18,975 nucleotides of DNA from HGM05232 sp044433325 (lineage in GTDB: Bacteria > Bacteroidota > Bacteroidia > Bacteroidales > Muribaculaceae): assembly GCA_044433325.1 (NCBI GenBank), contig JAWXTT010000022.1, positions 1 through 18,975 of the forward strand. The letters run 5' to 3'. The position numbers and the translations under genes are program-made. Under the pieces are notes generated by a model. That model saw nothing but the letters and a program-made list of their open reading frames with translations. It was not told where the DNA came from and did not search any database. Below are positions 14,607-18,975 of this stretch, in pieces (position 1 is the first letter of the stretch; the number at the start of each line of letters is the position of its first letter).

Positions 14607-15308
14607 CTAGACTATAATTTTTTGGAACTCCATTTTTAGAGCATCGTAGATAAGTATGGTGTCGGTTAGAGGGGTGCCGCTATTGGTTATTAGCTTTAAT
14701 ACCTCGGTAGCTTGTATTGTTCCTATTGTGCCTGCTATTGCTCCTAGTATGCCGTAGTCGCTACTTGGAGGTGTTGATATTGGCTCTTCGGGGAAGATAT
14801 CACGGTAGTTGGCGTGGTTGGGTAGTATGGTCATTACTACTCCGTTAAATTGGTTTATTGCTCCGTGTACCAACGGTTTACGATATCTGACTGCTATATC
14901 GTTGATGAAGAATTTAGCTTTGCTATTATCAGTTGCGTCAACTAGGATATCATATTCATCTACTATCTGCTGAGCATTATCAGCGTTGAATAGTTGTTGG
15001 TAGGTGACTAAACGAATTTCGGGGTTTAGTTGGCGTAGTTTTTTCTTAGCTGAATCAACTTTTGGAGTGTCGATATCGGGGGTGTAGTGTATAATCTGGC
15101 GTTGCAGGTTGGTGATATCAACATTATCGAAATCCATCAATCCTAATGTGCCTACTCCTGCTGCTGCTAAATATAGTGCAATGGGTGAGCCTAGCCCCCC
15201 AACACCTATGATTAATACACGTGCGGCGGCTATCTTTTGTTGTCCTTCAAGACCTATTTCAGGTAGTTGAATATTGCGTTTATATCGTTGTTGCTGAATT
15301 TCGTTCAT
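14607..15308 (-). CDS. Cysteine-free E1-like (MoeB/ThiF/HesA family) adenylyltransferase
   Basis: 233 residues with a Rossmann-type E1 fold. Relatives activate the C-terminus of a ubiquitin-like sulfur carrier (MoaD, ThiS) by adenylation in molybdopterin or thiamine synthesis. Adenylation features are intact: RYKRNIQLPEIG (8-19), nucleotide loop GVGGLGSP (35-42), DFDNVDITNLQRQ (59-71) with Arg70, Lys83 and DATDN (124-128). The zinc and active-site cysteines are gone. Where relatives have CxxCLFPE, this protein reads ANYRDIFPEE (166-175); the catalytic-Cys region is PPSSDYGILG (180-189); and the C-terminus stops at FQKIIV without the second CxxC. No Cys occurs anywhere. No carrier gene, thi or moa gene is nearby. 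Start at ATG 15308 fits the family N-terminus. It could adenylate a partner without a thioester step, or be a repurposed enzyme. Confidence 0.85.
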   Translation of the reverse strand: MNEIQQQRYKRNIQLPEIGLEGQQKIAAARVLIIGVGGLGSPIALYLAAAGVGTLGLMDFDNVDITNLQRQIIHYTPDIDTPKVDSAKKKLRQLNPEIRLVTYQQLFNADNAQQIVDEYDILVDATDNSKAKFFINDIAVRYRKPLVHGAINQFNGVVMTILPNHANYRDIFPEEPISTPPSSDYGILGAIAGTIGTIQATEVLKLITNSGTPLTDTILIYDALKMEFQKIIV

Positions 15309-15391
15309 CTACTTATTCCTATTTTTCTGCAAATATCTACAAAAAAAATGATAGATTACTATTTGATTGGTAAATATTTGAGTGAAAAGTT

Positions 15392-15422
15392 ATTGATAGT
15401 TGAAAAAATATGAATATCTTTG
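15392..15422 (+). promoter_or_regulatory. Promoter of rpsA
   Basis: ATTG at 15392-15395, 19 bases, then an exact TATCTTTG at 15415-15422. Transcription should start about 15429, only a few bases before the leader stem-loop. Confidence 0.7.
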
Positions 15423-15430
15423 CACCGCGT

Positions 15431-15452
15431 TATCTCCTAGAGTGAGGAGATA
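15431..15452 (+). promoter_or_regulatory. 5'-leader stem-loop of rpsA
   Basis: TATCTCCT (15431-15438) pairs perfectly with AGGAGATA (15445-15452), an 8-base stem with the six-base loop AGAGTG, at the very 5' end of the predicted mRNA. It ends 31 bases before the ATG, so its GGAG is too far away to act as a Shine-Dalgarno sequence. It may stabilise the mRNA end or take part in S1 autocontrol; both are inference. Confidence 0.55.
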
Positions 15453-15483
15453 CATTTAAATTAAACTATTTACTAACTAACTA

Positions 15484-17271
15484 ATGAACGAAGAATTAAA
15501 CAATTCTCCAGTTGAAGATTTTGACTGGGACGCTTATGAAAAAGGCGAAGCTCAAGGGGATAAAACCCGTGAGGAACTGGAAAAAACGTATGACGAATCT
15601 CTTAACACTGTTAAGGATAAAGATGTAACCGACGGTACTATCATCTCTATGAACAAAAGAGAAGTTGTAGTTAACATTGGCTATAAATCAGACGGTATTA
15701 TTCCAGTAAGTGAATTCCGTTACAACCCAGACCTAAAATTAGGTGACGTTGTAGAGGTATATATCGAAAATCAAGAGGACAAAAAGGGTCAATTAATCCT
15801 TTCACACAAGAAAGCACGTGCTACACGTAGCTGGGATCGTGTTAACGAAGCTCTTGAAAACAACGAAATTATTAAAGGTTATATCAAATGTCGTACTAAA
15901 GGTGGTATGATTGTTGATGTATTCGGTATTGAGGCTTTCCTTCCAGGATCTCAAATTGATGTTAGACCTATCCGCGACTACGATGTATTCGTAGGTAAAA
16001 ATATGGAATTCAAAGTTGTGAAAATCAACCAAGAATTTAGAAATGTTGTTGTATCACACAAAGCTCTTATCGAGGCTGAACTAGAACAACAAAAGAAAGA
16101 TATCATCTCTAAACTAGAAAAGGGTCAAGTACTAGAAGGTACTGTTAAGAATATCACTTCTTATGGTGTATTCATCGACTTAGGTGGTGTAGATGGTCTT
16201 ATCCATATCACTGACCTTTCTTGGGGTCGTGTTTCTCATCCAGAAGAGGTAGTAGCATTAGATCAAAAACTTAATGTTGTTATCCTTGATTTTGATGACG
16301 AAAAGAAACGTATCGCATTAGGTCTTAAACAATTACACCCACATCCATGGGATGCACTTAGCACTGAACTTAAAGTTGGTGATACAGTTAAGGGTAAAGT
16401 AGTTGTTATGGCTGACTACGGTGCATTTATTGAAATCGCTGCTGGTGTTGAAGGTCTTATCCACGTATCAGAAATGTCTTGGTCACAACACTTACGTTCA
16501 GCTCAAGACTTTATGAAAGTTGGTGACGAAGTTGAAGCTGTTATCCTTACATTAGATCGTGACGAACGTAAGATGTCATTAGGTATCAAACAACTAAAGA
16601 GCGATCCTTGGGAAAATATCGATAGCAAATACGCTGTTGGTTCTAAACATACTGCTAAAGTCCGTAACTTCACTAACTTCGGTGTATTCGTTGAAATCGA
16701 AGAGGGCGTAGATGGTCTAATTCATATTTCAGACCTTTCATGGACTAAGAAAATCAAACACCCATCTGAATTTACTCAAATCGGTGCTGATATCGAAGTA
16801 CAAGTTCTTGAAATTGACAAAGATAACCGTCGCCTAAGCCTAGGTCACAAACAACTTGAAGAAAATCCTTGGGATGTATTTGAAACTGTATTCACACTAG
16901 GTAGTGTACACGAAGGTGTTATCACTGAACTATTAGATAAGGGTGCTGTTATTGCACTTCCTTACGGTGTTGAAGGTTTCGCTACTCCTAAACACTTAGT
17001 AAAAGAGGATGGCTCACAAGCTAAATCTGAAGAGAAGATGGACTTCAAAGTAATTGAGTTTAACAAAGATGCTAAGAGAATTATTCTTTCTCACAGCCGT
17101 ATCTTTGAAGATGAAGCTAAAGTAGAAGCTAAGAAAGCTGCTAAGAAAGCTGCTCCTAAAAAGGATGCTGCTGAATCAGTTGCTTCAAATAACGTAATGG
17201 AAAAAACTACTCTAGGTGATATCCAATCTCTAGCAGATTTGAAAGAGAAACTAGAAGCTGGTAACAAATAA
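15484..17271 (+). CDS. rpsA: 30S ribosomal protein bS1
   Basis: 595-residue RNA-binding protein that helps mRNA load on the 30S subunit; especially relevant in a phylum that rarely uses Shine-Dalgarno pairing. After an acidic N-terminal segment (1-47) there are six S1/OB repeats at about 48-110, 127-194, 213-284, 298-371, 384-457 and 470-540. Repeats 3-5 are the most canonical (SYGVFIDLGGVDGLIHITDL, DYGAFIEIAAGVEGLIHVSE, NFGVFVEIEEGVDGLIHISD). Repeats 2 and 6 are divergent. The tail has a Lys/Ala-rich run, KKAAKKAAPKK (550-560), encoded partly by a duplicated 12-base unit. Start at ATG 15484 agrees with the promoter and leader. Single-gene unit with its own terminator. Confidence 0.96.
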   Translation: MNEELNNSPVEDFDWDAYEKGEAQGDKTREELEKTYDESLNTVKDKDVTDGTIISMNKREVVVNIGYKSDGIIPVSEFRYNPDLKLGDVVEVYIENQEDKKGQLILSHKKARATRSWDRVNEALENNEIIKGYIKCRTKGGMIVDVFGIEAFLPGSQIDVRPIRDYDVFVGKNMEFKVVKINQEFRNVVVSHKALIEAELEQQKKDIISKLEKGQVLEGTVKNITSYGVFIDLGGVDGLIHITDLSWGRVSHPEEVVALDQKLNVVILDFDDEKKRIALGLKQLHPHPWDALSTELKVGDTVKGKVVVMADYGAFIEIAAGVEGLIHVSEMSWSQHLRSAQDFMKVGDEVEAVILTLDRDERKMSLGIKQLKSDPWENIDSKYAVGSKHTAKVRNFTNFGVFVEIEEGVDGLIHISDLSWTKKIKHPSEFTQIGADIEVQVLEIDKDNRRLSLGHKQLEENPWDVFETVFTLGSVHEGVITELLDKGAVIALPYGVEGFATPKHLVKEDGSQAKSEEKMDFKVIEFNKDAKRIILSHSRIFEDEAKVEAKKAAKKAAPKKDAAESVASNNVMEKTTLGDIQSLADLKEKLEAGNK

Positions 17272-17300
17272 TAATAGATAAATTATTAATTGTAATATAG

Positions 17301-17338
17301 AGTGGGTAACTTCTTATGGGAGTTACCCACTTTTTTTT
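17301..17338 (+). terminator. Intrinsic terminator of rpsA
   Basis: AGTGGGTAACT (17301-17311) pairs perfectly with AGTTACCCACT (17321-17331), an 11-base stem with a nine-base loop, followed by eight T's (17331-17338). Located 30 bases after the rpsA stop. Confidence 0.93.
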
Positions 17339-17392
17339 ATGTTTGCGACAAAATTAATTAATTATTTAAAACAACGGTATAACGAAAATATG

Positions 17393-17400
17393 TATCTTTG
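17393..17400 (+). promoter_or_regulatory. -7 element of the ilvE promoter
   Basis: Exact TATCTTTG, predicted start near 17407, about 31 bases before the ilvE ATG. I see no good -33 TTTG at 19-21 bases upstream, so only the -7 part is called. Confidence 0.55.
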
Positions 17401-17437
17401 TAATTAATATCTAATTAAACGAAAAATAATATTATAT

Positions 17438-18466
17438 ATGAAAGAGAATTTAAACATAGATTGGTCTAATCTATCATTTGGTTATATACCAGCAGATTGC
17501 AATATACGTTGTAATTACAAGGATGGACAATGGGGTGAAGTAGAGGTTTGTGAGTCAGAACGTATTGATATGCATATGGCAGCTACCTGTTTACACTATG
17601 GTCAAGAAATTTTTGAGGGGATGAAAGCCTTTAGAGGTAAAGATGGTAAGATTAGAATTTTCCGCATAGATGAGAATGCTAAACGTATTCGTGAGTCAGC
17701 TGAAGGTATTATGATGGCACCAATCCCAGAAGATAAATTCACTGAAATGGTAATCAAAGCAGTGAAAATGAATGAGAGATTTATCCCACCTTACGGAACG
17801 GGAGCATCACTATATATCCGTCCTTTCCAGATGGGGATGACTGCTCAGGTTGGTGTAAAACCAGCTACTGAATATTTGTTTATTATATTTGTTACTCCAG
17901 TAGGTCCTTACTTTAAGGAGGGTTTCAAACCTACTAAACTTGCTATCTATCGTGAATATGACCGTGCTGCTCCACTAGGAACAGGACGCTATAAAGTAGG
18001 TGGTAACTATGCCGCTAGTATGGTAGCTGGTGAATTAGCTCACAAAGGTGGATATTCAGCAGTACTTTACTTAGATGCTAAAGAGAAAAAGTATATTGAT
18101 GAATGTGGTCCTGCTAACTTCTTCGGTATTAAAGATAACACATATATCACACCTAAATCAAGTTCGATATTAGCATCAATCACTAATAAGAGCTTAATGC
18201 AGATTGCTGAGGATATGGGGATGAAGGTTGAACGTCGTCAATTCCCTGTTGAGGAGTTAGCTACATTAGAGGAGGCTGGCGCATGCGGAACAGCTGCAGT
18301 AATTTCACCTATTTCAGAAGTTGATGATATAGATACAGGCGCACAATATGTTATCTCTAAGGATGGCGAACCTGGACCTGTCTCAACTCAGTTATACCAT
18401 CACTTACGTGATATTCAATTAGGTGATGAACCTGATACTCATAATTGGGTAACTATTGTTGATTAA
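17438..18466 (+). CDS. ilvE: Branched-chain amino acid aminotransferase
   Basis: PLP-dependent class IV aminotransferase that interconverts Leu, Ile and Val with their 2-keto acids using glutamate/2-oxoglutarate, the last step of branched-chain amino acid synthesis. The 342-residue product is of the longer BCAT type. Landmarks: LHYGQEIFEGMKAFRG (52-67), YIRPFQMGM (126-134), the PLP lysine in GTGRYKVGGNYAASM (Lys186), the class IV signature around YIDECGPANFFGI (219-231), and the late EEAGACGTAAVISPI that binds the PLP phosphate. Cytosolic, no signal. Lone gene, not in an ilv operon here. ATG at 17438 agrees with the -7 element at 17393. Confidence 0.95.
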   Translation: MKENLNIDWSNLSFGYIPADCNIRCNYKDGQWGEVEVCESERIDMHMAATCLHYGQEIFEGMKAFRGKDGKIRIFRIDENAKRIRESAEGIMMAPIPEDKFTEMVIKAVKMNERFIPPYGTGASLYIRPFQMGMTAQVGVKPATEYLFIIFVTPVGPYFKEGFKPTKLAIYREYDRAAPLGTGRYKVGGNYAASMVAGELAHKGGYSAVLYLDAKEKKYIDECGPANFFGIKDNTYITPKSSSILASITNKSLMQIAEDMGMKVERRQFPVEELATLEEAGACGTAAVISPISEVDDIDTGAQYVISKDGEPGPVSTQLYHHLRDIQLGDEPDTHNWVTIVD

Positions 18467-18488
18467 TTTCAGAGTTGAAATATATATT

Positions 18489-18540
18489 ACTGCAACGTTT
18501 TTCTCACTAATATAAGTGTGGATAGGGTTGCAGTTTTTAT
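18489..18540 (+). terminator. Terminator of ilvE / hairpin in front of the HD gene
   Basis: ACTGCAAC (18489-18496) pairs perfectly with GTTGCAGT (18527-18534), followed by a T-run (18534-18538). An inner CACT/AGTG pair can form in the long loop. The HD gene's ATG at 18545 lies 6 bases after the T-run. Confidence 0.75.
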
Positions 18541-18544
18541 TCAT

Positions 18545-18970
18545 ATGATAGATGTTATACAAATCATAAAACAATTTTACACAACCGATAGTGAATTATA
18601 TAATTTGCTATTGAAGCATAGCAGTTCAGTTGCTAACAAAGCGTTAGAAATAGCTGAAGATGCGAAGCTAAGTGTAGATAAGGAATTTATCTATGAGGGT
18701 GCGATGTTACACGATATAGGTATATATAAGACCTATGCACCATCTATATATTGTAATGGTACTGAAAAATATATAAGTCATGGCGTAATTGGAGCTGAAA
18801 TATTACGCTCGTTAGGTTTAGAGGCGCATGCCAGAATCTCGGAACGCCACACAGGTTCAGGGTTAACAGCTACGGAGATTGCTTCTGCTAGATTGCCTTT
18901 ACCTATAAGGGATATGTTACCAGTGACTGTTGAGGAGCGATTGATATGTTATGCCGATATGCAAATATAA
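18545..18970 (+). CDS. HD-domain putative phosphohydrolase, apparently short at the C-terminus
   Basis: HD-superfamily metal-dependent phosphohydrolase of the small HDIG type; substrate unknown. The metal ligands are present: His25 (KHSSSVA), the HD pair H56-D57 in MLHDIGIY, His79 or H102 (ERHTGSG), and Asp138 in CYAD. Start set at ATG 18545 (141 residues); the in-frame GTG at 18518 lies in the loop of the ilvE terminator. The frame ends three residues after the last Asp ligand, whereas relatives as I know them continue for roughly 30-40 residues after YAD with a Lys and aromatic residues. A +1 shift after the Asp codon would read CKYNT to the window end, so a frameshift or real truncation is possible. 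No promoter is seen between ilvE and this gene. Confidence 0.75.
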   Translation: MIDVIQIIKQFYTTDSELYNLLLKHSSSVANKALEIAEDAKLSVDKEFIYEGAMLHDIGIYKTYAPSIYCNGTEKYISHGVIGAEILRSLGLEAHARISERHTGSGLTATEIASARLPLPIRDMLPVTVEERLICYADMQI

Positions 18971-18975
18971 CACTT

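Larger units (their letters stand above)
15309..15483. other. Divergent intergenic region between the ThiF-like gene and rpsA
   Basis: 175 bases. It holds the rpsA promoter and leader hairpin (listed separately). For the minus-strand gene only an imperfect -7, GATATTTG (15337-15330), is visible, 21 bases before its ATG and without a clear -33. Confidence 0.6.

Noticed and set aside
18518..18544. HD gene start at the GTG at 18518
   Set aside because: Lies in the terminator loop of ilvE; the ATG at 18545 is more plausible and keeps the HD fold complete.
1..18975. CRISPR arrays, insertion sequences, tRNA or rRNA genes, phage or toxin-antitoxin modules
   Set aside because: I looked for direct-repeat arrays, transposase motifs, long terminal inverted repeats and cloverleaf sequences on both strands and saw none.

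Overview
The window reads as a chromosomal segment from a low-GC member of the Bacteroidota, most likely Bacteroidales; the genus cannot be fixed from this sequence. Three things support this. The gene order map-infA-rpmJ-rpsM-rpsK-rpsD-rpoA-rplQ is the end of the spc/alpha ribosomal cluster with Bacteroidota-type proteins. Start codons follow AT-rich stretches without Shine-Dalgarno sequences. Several intergenic regions carry the Bacteroidota -7 element TAnnTTTG, three of them as the identical octamer TATCTTTG.

Layout. 1-4095: eight co-oriented translation/transcription genes, starting inside map, with a 148-base gap before rpsD that may be an S4 autoregulatory leader. 4096-4349: terminator and a well-formed promoter. 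4350-8372: a 1340-residue SNF2-type helicase/translocase with a large unrecognised N-terminal half. 8377-9920: terminator, promoter, and an exported 5'-nucleotidase/UshA-like enzyme. 10008-10620 (minus): an overlapping pair of small membrane proteins, zinc-ribbon TM2 and DUF2752. 10810-12267 (minus): PepD-type M20 dipeptidase. 12549-13136: Skp/OmpH-like lipoprotein. 13216-14439: HflX GTPase. 14440-14606: a structured non-coding island of unusual composition. 14607-15308 (minus): an E1-like (MoeB/ThiF/HesA) protein with no cysteine at all. 15484-17271: ribosomal protein S1. 17438-18466: branched-chain aminotransferase IlvE. 18545-18970: a short HD-domain protein that appears to end early.

Most of this is housekeeping: protein synthesis (initiation factor, ribosomal proteins, RNA polymerase alpha, S1, N-terminal Met removal), ribosome rescue (HflX), peptide turnover (PepD), nucleotide salvage, envelope chaperoning and branched-chain amino acid metabolism. 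After rplQ the genes are mostly single transcription units separated by strong intrinsic terminators. Terminators and the next gene are packed tightly: in two cases the T-tract seems to supply the -33 element of the next promoter, and in two others (hflX, the HD gene) the start codon lies 6-7 bases after the T-tract with no promoter visible to me.

I found no CRISPR array, insertion sequence, tRNA or rRNA gene, phage gene or obvious novel multigene system. The best leads are the cysteine-free E1-like protein, the rpsK-rpsD leader, the 14440-14606 island, the rpsA leader hairpin and the N-terminal half of the SNF2 protein.
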